Assembly: GCA_964017065.1 (NCBI GenBank)
Contig: OZ024787.1
Location: 14,684,453-14,748,452 of the forward strand
Length of the DNA: 64,000 bases
From: Haliclona indistincta
Lineage: Eukaryota; Porifera; Demospongiae; Haplosclerida; Chalinidae
Direction of reading: 5' to 3'
Shown here: one piece after another, positions 20,829 to 32,833 of the stretch
How positions within the stretch are numbered: the first letter of the stretch is position 1
Layout of the letters: each line of letters starts with the position of its first letter
Position numbers and translations under genes: made by a program
The notes under the pieces: generated by a model
Told to the model about the DNA's origin: nothing
The model's input: only the letters and a program-made list of their open reading frames with translations
Databases searched by the model: none

Positions 20829-23800
20829 ATGGCTGATCGTAAGTAGCTTGTGTTATGTATCAACAGTAACGTTTAGTTACAGCATGTTGTAGCAATAATG
20901 ATGTTACAGTATCTTGATTTTATTCTAATACAGCACGAAGACCGCTGCTGTCCAGTGATCGCGGTCAGCCCGCATCACAACCGGTGAGTCACGCTAGCCG
21001 CAGTGTAGTCTAGCTGCAATAGCTGATGTACTGCATCGCGTCATAGAAACTGTCTATAGCTGTAGACACATGTGTCTCCTACAGTACTAGTAGAAACTGT
21101 ATGTTCACATGATACGTGATCATAGAATACTAGCTAGGAACACTACAGTTCTTATAGATCAGTGAATATCACTATTTTGTGATACTGATACATCTTTCAG
21201 AATGTATGCTGTATTCCTTGGATAGGTTTGATGTGTATTTTACTGTGTTCCTATTGATATTATTCATTCTTCATGTGCAATGGGTGTATGTCCTCTAGGT
21301 AGCTAGCTAGTCACAGTGATAGTTAGCTTCCTACCAGTGCTTGGCACGCTGTACTAACAACACAGCTGATGATAGGAACATGTGACATAGCCATGTTACA
21401 GTAATTAGCTACAGGGACCAAGTTGAGCTTATAGTGCATTTAAACAACTGTTTGATGCTACCATGTTTGAATCATGGAACTACTGCATGTAACAGTGATC
21501 ATACTTGGGTTATGTAATGCTGAAGTCATAAGTATATAGTATCACCTTCATGTACTACATGATGTTGAGGGATTCTTGCTACATGTTAATATCATTATCA
21601 AAAGCAGAATGCTGCTGACCAATCAAATGCATCGATATAATTATTATGAACACACGTGACTAGCAATGAAGCTACTGTATCACTTCGGCTGTTTCAAGAA
21701 CCATGCAATACCATGCAATGATGTCTTCAGCTGCTATGAATGTGACTGCAAATTTACACATTAGTGCATGAAGGTGACACTCTACACTTAGTTCTCACCA
21801 TGACAACATGAATTTTCTCTAGCTGCATGAACTTAAGACGAAGTTGTAGTGTGTCTACTTAGTTTGTGATAGTTATAATACTCACTCACTCACTCACTCA
21901 TGCACTCACTCACTCACTCACTCACTAGTTCACTCACCAACTCACTCACTCACTCATTCACTCACATCCATGATGAATCACTCACCCACCAACCGACTCC
22001 TCTTCTCTCTCTCCTATCTCTTTAGCCAGAGTATGTTGAGCCTCCACCTGTACAACCAGGAGGTAAGCTCAATCTTGATCACTTATAGTGATTGCATTGT
22101 ACTCTCCATTGATATCATACAGAGGCTCCGCCCCCTTACACAAGTACTGGAGGGTACGAGCCCATATACTCAGGACCACCTCCACAATACGAGATGACAT
22201 CATCAGTTAGACAGGTAAAATTTTGATAACTGTCACATTAAAAAATTTCAATAAACCTATTTTTAAATGTAGAGTATGGACACACATGAGACGGTAAGGT
22301 TTATAATGTTACCATAGCAACATCACACCACTACTGATCAATCACAGCAGCCGAGACGGACCCAATGGCATGATCATCACTATGGCGCAGGGGACAGCTA
22401 CTTGTTGCTATCAATCATCAACACAATAGTGTGTGTACTGCTGTGTAACTACCTAGCACTGCTGTGTACAGTACCAGCCATTATGCTGGCTATTAGGGTG
22501 AGCCAATAGTGTGTGTACTGCTGTGTAACTACCTAGCACTGCTGTGTACAGTACCAGCCATTATGCTGGCTATTAGGGTGAGCTAATAGTGTGTGTACTG
22601 CTGTGTAACTACCTAGCACTGCTGTGTACAGTACCAGCCATTATGCTGGCTATTAGGGTGAGCCAATAGTGTGTGTACTGCTGTGTAACTACCTAGCACT
22701 GCTGTGTACAGTACCAGCCATTATGCTGGCTATTAGGGTGAGCCAATAGTGTGTGTACTGCTGTGTAACTACCTAGCACTGCTGTGTACAGTACCAGCCA
22801 TTATGCTGACTATTAGGGTGAGCCAATAGTGTGTGTACTGCTGTGCAACTATACCTAGCACTGCTGTGTACAATACCAGCCATTATGCTGGCTATTAGGG
22901 TGAGCCAATAGTGTGTGTACTGCTGTGTAACTACCTAGCACTGCTGTGTACAGTACCAGCCATTATGCTGGCTATTAGGGTGAGCCAATAGTGTGTGTAC
23001 TGCTGTGCAACTATACCTAGCACTGCTGTGTACAATACCAGCCATTATGCTGGCTATTAGGGTGAGCCAATAGTGTGTGTACTGCTGTGTAACTACCTAG
23101 CACTGCTGTGGACAGTACCAGCCATTATGCTGGCTATAGGGTGAGCCAATAGTGTGTGTACTGCTGTGTAACTACCTAGCACTGCTGTGTACAGTACCAG
23201 CCATTATGCTGGCTATTAGGGTGAGCCAATAGTGTGTGTACTGCTGTGCAACTATACCTAGCACTGCTGTGTACAATACCAGCCATTATGCTGGCTATTA
23301 GGGTGAGCCAATAGTGTGTGTACTGCTGTGTAACTACCTAGCACTGCTGTGTACAGTGCCAGCCATTATGCTGGCTATTAGGGTGAGCCAATAGTGTGTG
23401 TACTGCTGTGCAACTATACCTAGCACTGCTGTGTACAATACCAGCCATTATGCTGGCTATTAGGGTGAGCCAATAGTGTGTGTACTGCTGTGTAACTACC
23501 TAGCACTGCTGTGTACAATACCAGCCATTATGCTGGCTATTAGGGTGAGCCAATAGTGTGTGTACTGCTGTGTAACTACCTAGCACTGCTGTGCACAGTA
23601 CCAGCCATTATGCTGGCTATTAGGGTGAGCTAATAGTGTGTGTACTGCTGTGCAACTACCTAGCACTGCTGTGTACAGTACCAGCCATTATGCTGGCTAT
23701 TAGGGTGAGCCAATAGTGTGTGTACTGCTGTGTAACTACCTAGCACTGCTGTGCACAGTACCAGCCATTATGCTGGCTATTAGGGTGAGCTAATAGTGTG

Positions 23801-24728
23801 TGTACTGCTGTGCAACTACCTAGCACTGCTGTGTACAGTACCAGCCATTATGCTGGCTATTAGGGTGAGCCAATAGTGTGTGTACTGCTGTGTAACTACC
23901 TAGCACTGCTGTGTACAGTACCAGCCATTATGCTGGCTATTAGGATGAGCCAATAGTGTGTGTACTGCTGTGCAACTATACCTAGCACTGCTGTGTACAG
24001 TACCAGCCATTATGCTGGCTATTAGGGTGAGCTAATGAAGGCTTCACACACCTGTATAGCTTCAGTACATGTCTGTGTACTGATCAATTGTATTCAACCT
24101 ACATGAGCCCAAACTATAAAGAGTTTTGTAATAATTGGTTTAAAAAAATTTTGATAATACTAGTCAAAAATGCATGTTCAGTCGTAATTAGGAGCATGTT
24201 GTGAAAATATCCCAGTACCGGCCCAGTCATTGACTAATACCCCGTTCACACTGCACGTTAGAACCAGGCCGAACCGTGCCACACTTTATGATCGAAATTC
24301 TGACACAACTGAACTGTGCTGGAAGCGGCCCACCTATGGTTGGGGTGCCGCGATGGTGCAGTTCAGTTCAGTTGTAGCTCAGTTCAGTTGCGTTCATACT
24401 GTCAGAGATTGCAACTGGGCCGGCCCAGTTCAGTTCCGTTCTAGCGCGTAGTGTGAACGTGATAATAAGCAGTGCTTATTTTATTGCTTTGCTTCACATG
24501 GATTTCTTTGGTCATTGGAACGTGTATCTTTCTCAGGCTCAGGAAGCAGAGGAAAGCGGTGATCACATATCGTGTCGGAACTACTCTCAGAAAGCTCTCA
24601 ATCTGAACATATCAGCCATTGCTCTCTACGTGATCCTGGCTCTATCTATCTCAATCATTGTGATCTCTCATTTCATAGTTTTCATTCATATCAACACTAA
24701 CAATGATGATCATTTAGATAATATCTGA
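20829..24728 (+). CDS. CD225/dispanin (IFITM-like) transmembrane protein 1, 7 exons, about 183 aa
   Basis: Exons 20829-20838, 20934-20983, 22026-22062, 22123-22214, 22273-22293, 22348-22497 and 24537-24728 join in matching phases (552 nt). The N-terminus (MADPRRPLLSSDRG) is followed by a proline-rich stretch with a PPPY motif, a possible WW-domain ligand. The CD225 domain starts near GDSYLLLSIINTIVCVLLC, continues through LALLCTVPAIMLAI and is completed by the last exon (SQKALNLNISAIALYVILAL and a hydrophobic tail). Family members are two-helix membrane proteins that affect vesicle and membrane fusion; function here is not proven. The intron after exon 6 contains about 20 extra copies of the 3' end of exon 6 with its donor. 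A poly(A) signal AATAAA lies at 24844-24849. Confidence 0.75.
21519..21790. mobile_element. Diverged copy of the 130-bp palindromic MITE family, interrupted
   Basis: The two ends (near 21519-21565 and 21755-21790) match the GTGTCACCTTCATGCACTAA and TTAGTGCATGAAGGTGACAC arms of the dispersed palindrome. The centre is unrelated, so the copy looks interrupted. Confidence 0.5.
21881..21965. repeat. ACTC microsatellite
   Basis: Imperfect (ACTC)n tract in intron 2 of the first CD225 gene. Confidence 0.9.
22425..24035. repeat. 80-bp minisatellite derived from a coding exon and its splice donor, about 20 copies
   Basis: The first copy is the 3' 73 nt of exon 6 of the CD225 gene plus its donor (ATTAGG|GTGAGC). 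The rest repeat it through the intron with about 80-82 bp spacing, several with a TA insertion (CAACTATACCTAG). Each copy retains GTGAGC. Read-through of the first donor hits a stop at once (GTG AGC CAA TAG). Confidence 0.95.
24241..24461. mobile_element. 221-bp MITE with CGTTCACACT ends
   Basis: The left end CCGTTCACACTGCACGTTAG and the right end CTAGCGCGTAGTGTGAACG are imperfect inverse complements. It sits in the last intron of the first CD225 gene, about 75 bp before the acceptor at 24537. Confidence 0.65.
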
Positions 24729-25062
24729 ATTTTTGAACAGTGTGATACTATTTTTTGAAGAATTTTTAAACCCAGTCAATAATACTTAATTCACACAGTC
24801 TCGTACCCAATCTAGCGTGCATTGGTATCAATCCAAGTACCTTAATAAATTTTTGACAGCACACTGTATCAATAAGTGTGGATGAAAGTGAGGTATACAA
24901 ACTCACTCAACTAAGTCATTGTGTACTACAGCACAATGCAATCATCAATACATCATATAGCAGGTGTGTGACATCAGCTATTGAATGGTACTGAGTGACT
25001 AGCTATATATATAGCTATCATTGTAGTGCACAGCTGTGCTCAGTATAGCTAGGTGTGTTGCG

Positions 25063-25809
25063 ATGAAGAAGTGCTCTGTGGTAGTTGTACGGCATCAGCC
25101 ATTACCAGTGTCTCAAGTACATACCATCCAGTCCTCCTCAACTTCCTCCTCCTGTGCTAATGGTGACTGTTTCATGCTGGGATCCATTATATTGAATCTG
25201 CTGTGTTTCTTCTGTGGAAACTGGTGGTCACTAGCCTGTACTATACCAGCTATGTTCATGGCAGCAGGGGTAGGTCAATCACTAGAGCACTGTGATACTA
25301 GCCAGCCAGATTAGTGTAGCTATGTAGCTTTATTATTAGTAATTGGACTTCAGTAGATGGCTAAAATAGTAATAACTACTTCATGCTTAAAAGTTAACTT
25401 TACTGCAGCAATCCCATCATCATTATCACAACACGAGCATACTGGTCAAGAATGTGTGTAGTCTCAGTATCTTGACTATATTGATCACAGAATAGTACAT
25501 TTTTAATCTCCATTTCGAAACCAGTATCACTATTATTAATTTTGTCATAGCTGCTCTGTCTACTAAACAATAATATTGTTACTATAGGCTCTTGAAGCTG
25601 AGTCATATGGTGACCAAGTGAGGAAGATGAGGTACCAGCAAGCCACAATGTGCCTGACCCTGGTCGCCATCATGTGCTGTGTGATCTCATGGATAGTGGT
25701 CATTGTGTATCTATGGATTGGACTGCATGACAATGGCACTGCTGACAGTCAGTTCGAGAGGAACCTGTTACTAACTGCTGTTATAAATAATGGATTTTTA
25801 TACGCTTAA
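25063..25809 (+). CDS. CD225/dispanin (IFITM-like) transmembrane protein 2, 2 exons, about 142 aa
   Basis: Exon 25063-25269 (207 nt, phase 0, donor GTAGGT) joins exon 25588-25809 (acceptor ACTATAG). The N-terminal 35 residues are Ser/Val-rich. The CD225 domain begins GDCFMLGSIILNLLCFFCGN, continues through WWSLACTIPAMFMAAG and ALEAESYGDQVRKMRYQQA, and the second helix is MCLTLVAIMCCVISWIVVIV. The start is the ATG in MKKCSVVVV. A TATATATA tract lies about 55 bp upstream. It sits 335 bp after the stop of the first CD225 gene in the same orientation, so tandem duplication is likely. Confidence 0.75.
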
Positions 25810-26191
25810 AGATTTTGCACGCATATCTTATTATTGAACAAGTCTATGACAGTATTCAGGTGTTCACACACACTATAGAGCTGTACTCTGTGTAACGTAT
25901 TCACTCACGCATGACTGGTATTCAGCACTTCAACACACATACAGGTTACAATGGGTAGTGAAGGCACTCTGTGTATGAGGGCGATGTCAAATTACCAGTA
26001 ACACTCACCACTTTAGCTGCTATTGATCTATTCAAAGAAAAAGGTGACTAACCTTCAGATGAATACTACTCTGGTTTGGCACACAACTATAATTAAACTT
26101 GCGGTGCCAGAACTTGGAATTGAGAAGGTGAAGCGTCTCTATCACACAAAACACAACAGACACACATGACAGCTATTGCTAGTACAAGGTA

Positions 26192-26226
26192 GCACGCGCG
26201 CGCGCGCGCACACACACACACACACA
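26192..26226. repeat. (GC)n(AC)n microsatellite
   Basis: Alternating purine-pyrimidine CGCGCG followed by CACACA: a Z-DNA-prone tract. Confidence 0.9.
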
Positions 26227-26282
26227 TACTCATCATCACTGGTATCTGGTTCACTGCTATAATGCACAGCCTTGTCTTTCCC

Positions 26283-26337
26283 GCTATTTCTAAATAACGC
26301 ACAATGATTGTTGCGTAGCACTGCGCGTTATTTAGAA
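26283..26337. repeat. Palindrome downstream of the third CD225 gene
   Basis: TTCTAAATAACGC and GCGTTATTTAGAA form a 13-bp stem with a loop of about 25 bases. It lies just past the stop at 26361, so it may be in the 3' UTR. A small MITE is equally possible. Confidence 0.55.
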
Positions 26338-26360
26338 AAGGCGAAACATTTAAATCACTA

Positions 26361-27385
26361 TTATTGATCGAACACTAGTACCAGTACAGCTATACCACCA
26401 TAAAATAACAGAGGAGTCAATAGCGTTGCTGTGAGAAATAAAAGTGCACATCTAGCTCTCCAAGTAGCCTCTCTATCACTGTGGCACTGTGAGGACTAAG
26501 GAACAACAGAAGATGGAGAGTAACAGAATACTCAAGCATGCAGTGACTGACCGATGCAGCACAGTAGTATCCTGGTAGAGTACAGCATATTGCTAGTGGA
26601 TTCAATATACCTATAACACATAACATTGTCATCACTATTGCTCCAAATATTAAATGGCGGTTTGACAGTTGTGCCTTGAACACGGTGATGTTCACCTCCC
26701 TGCTGGTAGCAACATCATTCTAAAGGAAGATAAATGTATATTGTACTAGTACACAGCTTACTGGGTGTTCACTGTCGATGCTTGTCATAGGGAGCAGCAT
26801 CCTTGAGCTGGTTTTCTTGTTGAGGTATCTAGAGCTTGCTGATCTGGTAAAGTGCCCCACTAGTATTCTACTGCTGGTGCTGTCAGCTCTAGTTGCTTGA
26901 AGCTCCGAGGCGCAGGTACTCATGGAATTGTTCCTTGATACATCACCAAAATAGCTTTCAAATAGGTCCTCGTCTTTTGGAATGTGTAGCACAGAGCATG
27001 CTTGCTCACTCGGCTGCTGGTTGTGAATCAGTTGGTCACTGTCCTCATTCATGTTCAATGAAGTGCAACATGAGACATCACCAAAATAATTCTCCTCTGC
27101 CAGCTCAAGTTGCTCCTTCCATTGATCCTTGTGCTCATCAATGCTGTCATCCTTTGATATACTATCCTTTGATGTCTCTTTCAAGTCACGATGTTCTAGT
27201 CTAAAGCTAGCTTCATCATCTTTACACATTGCAAGCTGTCTTTCCAAAGAGCACTTATCTTTGACAAGGTTAGCTGTCACTTCAAAAGGACATCCCAAGC
27301 TAGTCTCAGCTGTTTGTGTAGTCAAACAGTGGGCTTTCTCAATAGCTGACTCAGGATATCTCAGCTCTAGTCTATCCTTATTCAT
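26361..27385 (-). CDS. CD225/dispanin (IFITM-like) protein 3 with long hydrophilic N-terminus, 3 exons, about 308 aa
   Basis: Exons 26762-27385, 26552-26719 and 26361-26495 are all phase 0 (624+168+135 nt). Residues 1-208 are acidic and Ser-rich with a duplicated YFGDVS motif (ENYFGDVS and ESYFGDVS, about 50 residues apart). The second exon carries the first CD225 helix (GAIVMTMLCVIGILNPLAIC then CTLPGYYCAAS). The third has the cytosolic linker SQCHSDREATWRARC and the second helix ending LVLVFDQ. The Cys-rich linker between helices recalls palmitoylated IFITM proteins. It is the only CD225 gene here on the minus strand and much longer than typical dispanins. The first exon is clearly coding, and its end at DSEHP meets NDVATSRE in phase. 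Confidence 0.75.
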
Positions 27386-28245
27386 CGCAGTTTCTACTCG
27401 TCACAAATCTGCTGACTGCATGAACCCACTCGATCCATATAATGCACTCTGCACCGTCAATAGAACTGTATATTTACAGAGCTTTCAATACCAAAACGTT
27501 TTGTGTTTGTTCAAAATTGTTGTCCATTATTCAGTGTTTGTAAATCATATCTCAGTTGCACTTCAAGCTGTCATTTAAGATACGAGACTAGGAAGCAAAG
27601 CTGACCAATCAGACACAACTACCTGCATGGTAAATCAACCAACTTAGCAACACACAGACACAGCAAGCTGGTAATCACTGTTTAATGACTAGCTAGATGG
27701 AGCCAGCAAGGTGCACCATCAGCTGCAGTACTAACATTATGACCAAAACTGATATGACAGTGATGGTGTGATATTTGTTATGAAATGTTTAGTCAGTGTT
27801 ACCTCTCTGTTTGTTTAATGTAGTTTAGAGGATGTTTATTTTCATGATATGCTAATGTTTGCAGTACATATGACAGAAGGAGTGTGTACCATGTCATCAT
27901 GGAGGATGTAGCAACCCATAATTACCCACTAACCAGCTATGGGTTATTGCAGGTTAATCCTAATTGATGCAGTTTGCTCAATGCACACACACCGTCTGTG
28001 GAGTGTGCCAGCGTGTATAATTGCTCCCTAGGTAACACAGCATTGGCAGTTCTTCAGCTCGTTATTGAATCAAGTTCACTGCACCAGTGACCCTTATGTG
28101 GGCATGCTGCACTAGCCAGGGCGGGGCTAACAATCAATTAAAATTAAATCTCATTTCCGGTCAGTTTATTACAATGAATAACCAGTGAATTCCACGAGGT
28201 TACAGTTTCAGCGCCTGTTCTTCCTCAGCAGAAACAGTGATCGTC
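27386..28245. other. Divergent intergenic region between the third CD225 gene and the LIM gene
   Basis: About 860 bp with both start codons facing outward. No TATA box or repeat was identified. Confidence 0.4.
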
Positions 28246-29037
28246 ATGGCGCTAGTAGCAACAGAGCCAACGCAGCATTCTTTGCTTACGGGATATCCCT
28301 TAGACCATAACGATGATCTAGCCGAGAAGAGACAAGACAACGTGGTTGAGCAGAAGGCGTCCAGATCATTCCAGCCCATCCATCGTGTAATCGCTCGCTC
28401 AGTCACTCTTGGTCGTGATTCCAGGCTAGCTGTGGATCCTGGACAAGGCCGCTCGTCTGAGTTCACTCGAGTGAAGAGACTAAACACGCTCCACTGCCTT
28501 ATCAGGAATCCCCCGAGACGCACCGTTGCTGCCGTTATCCAGCCGTTACATACCAGCAGCAGAGACGCTGTCAGCTGCAGCGCTCCCCCTTCCGTCCCTA
28601 TTGGCGCGTTCATGGAACCAGCTTCACCAGAGGAGCTCAACCACACCCCAGTACAAGACTCGGCGCTAGAGTTCGAGGTGCAAGAAGCTACTATGGAACT
28701 GCACTCCTCACAGAGTAGCTCCAGCATCCACAGCGACTCGACCACGTCACCTACCTCTCCTTCCTACTGCTCGGTCTGTCATGAGGACTTCTGGCCCAGT
28801 GACACAGTAGTGCTTTTTGGTGACTTATCCCTCCATCTTGGCTGCTTCCAGTGTGGCAGCTGCAAGTGTCCCATGGGAGCTGTCAGCCAGTTCCTCATTC
28901 AGACCACCGGAGCTCCTCTTTGCCTGAGTTGCTGTCCGACCTGTCATACTTGCAAGGAGAAGATACTGCGCAATCACGTTTCAGTGCTCAACAAGGACTT
29001 CCATGATCAATGCTTGGTCTGTTCCCACTGCAAACGA
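28246..29037 (+). CDS. LIM-domain protein, first visible exon (264 codons, 3' part missing)
   Basis: The ATG at 28246 (MALVATEPTQ) opens a 792-nt exon ending in donor CAAACGA|GTGAGT, phase 0. Residues 1-165 are low-complexity and Ser/Thr-rich. A first LIM domain follows: CSVC, then LHLGCFQCGSC, then CLSC. A second begins CHTCKEKIL and includes FHDQCLVCSHC. The second domain's last zinc ligands must be in the next exon, which I could not find; it may lie in the assembly gap or among the repeats. LIM domains bind proteins, often at actin or in the nucleus. The subfamily is not recognisable. Confidence 0.75.
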
Positions 29038-29045
29038 GTGAGTGA

Positions 29046-29056
29046 TCAACACACAC

Positions 29057-29089
<33 letters not shown>

Positions 29090-29092
29090 GTG
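29046..29092. repeat. (CA)n microsatellite
   Basis: Starts within 10 bases after the LIM exon donor. Confidence 0.95.
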
Positions 29093-29859
29093 TGGTGTTA
29101 TATTATCTCTATCACTCATCCACTTGTGCACATGTGTTCTTTAGCTTTTACAGTTTCCTGCTGTAAGTTAGAATTCTCTATGAAAGATCTTGCTTCATAA
29201 ATTTTTTTTCTTTTTTAAAACAACTAAGATACAGCATTAGTCAGCAAATTGACTAGCAGCATAACATAGACATTGGTCTAAGGCCTCTAGAGCCTGTAGT
29301 AGCTAGCTCAGCTTACTTGATGCTAATTCTCACTAGTTTTGTCTAGCGCTAGTAATTACCAGCTCTCGCCCACCACACACACACAATGTCTGCTCCAATA
29401 CTGTAGTGTCTGGCTGTGAGGGTAAGTCCATTCTCTAATACCTAACTTAGCAGCATAATATCGTAGGCAGACCAGTCCATAACATATGCAGTCTCTGTGT
29501 GTGGGCAGCTGCTAGTATGGTAGACATGTTTCAAGCTTTATCAAAGACCAGATACATCATGTGTGGTGCTTGCTGAGACAACACTTGAGTATGTGAGCGT
29601 GTGTCAAAGAGATGCTTCGTGTAGCTAGAGTCTAGACCAGGGTCTTGTAACACTGGTTACCTGGTCATTGTTGGTGGGAGGAAATTTTTGGCAAAGTTTT
29701 ATGCAGTTTTGCAGCTGTGTTGGTATGGTACGGTCTGTGTAGATAGAAGCATTCATTGGATAGCAGGGATTCAGTCATGTTGAAAGAGGAGCTTGTCTTG
29801 GAAACAAAACAATCGTTCACATACCCACCTGGGCCTGTAGCTGCTGGCTCGCTCACTCA

Positions 29860-29891
29860 CACACTCACACTCACTCACTCACTCACTCACT
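29860..29891. repeat. ACTC microsatellite
   Basis: Short CACTCACTCACT tract. Confidence 0.85.
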
Positions 29892-30060
29892 TTATGAACA
29901 GTTTGAGGATATATTAGTGACAAGATGTGTATTAGTATTATAATGTGACAGGATTAACACATGTCACCATGCAGCTAGCTAGCCTTTGAACAATGCTGGT
30001 TTGGCAATCAACTCCACAATGTTGCTATTTGTGTCTTTTGCTGCAGCTAGCTATAGAGAG

Positions 30061-30218
30061 ATTCTGTCTTCCTGCAATGCTGAAGTGAAAAGTGTAGAGT
30101 GTCTCCTTCATGCACTAATGTGTTCAGTCTCTGTAGTCACTGTTGTCTTTATTCACACGATGGAGGATGATCAGAGACTGAACACATTAGTGCATGAAGG
30201 TGACACTCCACACTTATC
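30061..30218. mobile_element. Palindromic MITE, copy 1
   Basis: About 60-bp arms: GTGTAGAGTGTCTCCTTCATG and the inverse around a centre containing TTCACACGATGGAGGATGAT. The left side extends to CTTCCTGCAATGCTGAAGTG, also seen inverted at 44565-44581. Same family as 30801-30936, 44441-44581, 45066-45197 and 59689-59795. Confidence 0.8.
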
Positions 30219-30800
30219 GCTTCAGCTCATTACAAGAGTATAACAGCTTCCTCCTGGCTATATTATGGCTGCTTAGCTTCATGTGGTGGTCTACTGTACT
30301 ACAGTATCTCGTACGAAACCGTATGACTGAGCTGCTGTGGGTAGTCTGGATAGCACTTCATTTGAGCCGCCCTCGTTTGATTTGATCATTATTTTATGCT
30401 GTAAAGCGTAAATGTTATCTATTATCTTAAATTTAAAATTTTATTCTCTGTCTTGTGTATCTTAGTTTAGGTTAAAACTGCATTTTTCGTTGTTTTGTGA
30501 CATATCGTTGGTATGGTATAGTTGGTAGGTCACAGTGGTCAAGTATGTGTGTTATGTGTTATTCTGAGGCATCCATCCACTCCCAGTCAGGCCCAATAGG
30601 AGTATTTGTTGATGGGTGTGAAACACAAGCCGACCACACTGACCACTGGTACAGATATCAATCACTAGCTAATCAGACGCTAATTAACTTGATCTAAGAG
30701 AAACATTGTATGTTTACAATCATTGTTACTATGGTAGCACACACCACTGATCTGTGCGTGGAGAGATAGCTTAGAGAAAGGGTTTTGTCTTCTTGCGATG

Positions 30801-30936
30801 CTGAAGTGAAAAGTGTAGAGTGTCACCTTCATGCACTAATGTGTTCAGTCTCTGTAGTCACTGTTGTCTTTATTTACACGATGGAGGATGATCAGAGACT
30901 GAACACATTAGTGCATGAAGGTGACACTCTACACTA
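30801..30936. mobile_element. Palindromic MITE, copy 2
   Basis: Near-identical to copy 1, about 0.7 kb away in the same orientation. The arms are almost perfect inverse complements. Confidence 0.8.
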
Positions 30937-31126
30937 TCGTTGCATGAAGCCAATAGTGTTGGTTTATTCTGTGTCATGTGCTGTATCGATACATTGCTTT
31001 GCTTCCATCAATGGTGTTTGTCCTCTAGTGGAAGTTCAGAGGGTATGAACTATGACTATGACTGAGGTGTTATACAGCAGCTGCCAGTAAATAGGTAGAA
31101 AGAGGTGCCTTGGCTTGGGTTGAATC

Positions 31127-31445
31127 CTCTGTGGAGCAGCTAGACACTGCTTAGTGCACAGGTGTCCTGGCTCTACCAGTGACCCTCTGTGAGGCAGCTA
31201 GACACTGCTTAGTGTACAGGTGTCCTGGCTCTACCAGTGACCCTCTGTGAGGCAGCTAGACACTGCTTAGTGCACAGGTGTCCTGGCTCTACCAGTGACC
31301 CTCTGTGAGGCAGCTAGACACTGCTTAGTGCACAGGTGTCCTGGCTCTACCAGTGACCCTCTGTGAGGCAGCTAGACACTGCTTAGTGCACAAGTGTCCT
31401 GGCTCTACCAGTGACCCTCTGTGAGGCAGCTAGACACTGCTCAGA
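31127..31445. repeat. 58-bp minisatellite, array 1 (about 5 copies)
   Basis: Unit GCAGCTAGACACTGCTTAGT followed by GCACAGGTGTCCTGGCTCTA and CCAGTGACCCTCTGTGAG. Confidence 0.95.
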
Positions 31446-31732
31446 TGTCCTCTGACCCTCATTTCTCTCCCTCTCTGTTCAATGGAGGGTATAGTTACAT
31501 GGTGCTAGTGTCACATACCTATGATACATGTAGTGAATGGATCATTATATCCCAATACACTTGAGTAGCTATAGAGAATGTCTGGTTTTCATTACTAAAT
31601 GTTGTTGTGTACACCTGCCTACTGCCATGGATACCAGTGTCTCTGTATGTCATTATGTGTTCCTAGAATGGTATACACATGTACTGACCTGTATGTGTGT
31701 GTATATAGTACGCATTGTCCATACCTGCAGCG

Positions 31733-32262
31733 CACAGGTGTCCTGGCTCTACCAGTGACCCTCTGTGAGGCAGCTAGACACTGCTTAGTGCACAGGTGTC
31801 CTGGCTCTACCAGTGACCCTCTGTGAGGCAGCTAGACACTGCTTAGTGCACAGGTGTCCTGGCTCTACCAGTGACCCTCTGTGAGGCAGCTAGACACTGC
31901 TTAGTGCACAGGTGTCCTGGCTCTACCAGTGACTCTCTTTGAGGCAGCTAGACACTAGCACAAGCCTCCTAGCTTGACTTGCATAGATGTCCTCACTCCC
32001 TCTGTGAGGCAGCTAGACACTGCTTAGTGCACAGGTGTCCTGGCTCTACCAGTGACCCTCTGTGAGGCAGCTAGACACTGCTTAGTGCACAGGTGTCCTG
32101 GCTCTACCAGTGACCCTCTGTGAGGCAGCTAGACACTGCTTAGTGCACAGGTGTCCTGGCTCTACCAGTGACTCTCTGTGAGGCAGCTAGACACTAGCAC
32201 AAGCCTCCTAGCTTGACTTGCATAGATGTCCTCACTCCCTCTGTGAGGTGGCGCCTAGAAGC
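31733..32262. repeat. 58-bp minisatellite, array 2 with higher-order variant
   Basis: Same unit as array 1. A variant segment (ACACTAGCACAAGCCTCCTA...) occurs twice (about 31950 and 32185), showing a higher-order repeat. Confidence 0.95.
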
Positions 32263-32633
32263 TATACAGCCCTCTTTGGTGGTGCCCTCTTGGACAACCG
32301 GTAAAGGCATGATCACAGCAAAAGCGAGAGAAGGTGTATTATTTTACCAGTAATGGATAAGTGGATTATTTCCCCTATCACCACCCAGCACCACACATGG
32401 CTAGCTACACACCACATTATCAACACACCTCGATAATCTAATAATAACTACAATAGCCACTCACTCACTCTCTGGTCTGTGGATAAGATAGTATGAATAT
32501 TGAATGTTATGTGTTGTGCTTAGCAAGATAGTTTGAATTCGAATTTTCAAATCATCTTATAGTTGAGCATTCTTATATTAATCATTGTTAGTTACAGTTC
32601 AGTTCATAGTGCATTGATATCAGCATTCTTATC

Positions 32634-32833
32634 NNNNNNNNNNNNNNNNNNNNNNNNNNNNNNNNNNNNNNNNNNNNNNNNNNNNNNNNNNNNNNNNNNN
32701 NNNNNNNNNNNNNNNNNNNNNNNNNNNNNNNNNNNNNNNNNNNNNNNNNNNNNNNNNNNNNNNNNNNNNNNNNNNNNNNNNNNNNNNNNNNNNNNNNNNN
32801 NNNNNNNNNNNNNNNNNNNNNNNNNNNNNNNNN
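32634..32833. other. Assembly gap (200 N)
   Basis: Two hundred undetermined bases. Missing LIM-gene or RGS-PX exons could be here or lost with it. Confidence 1.

Noticed and set aside
30083..31048. Small frames containing MEDDQRLNTLVHEGD
   Set aside because: The peptide recurs because the palindromic MITE recurs (also at 45100-45200). It is not a gene family.
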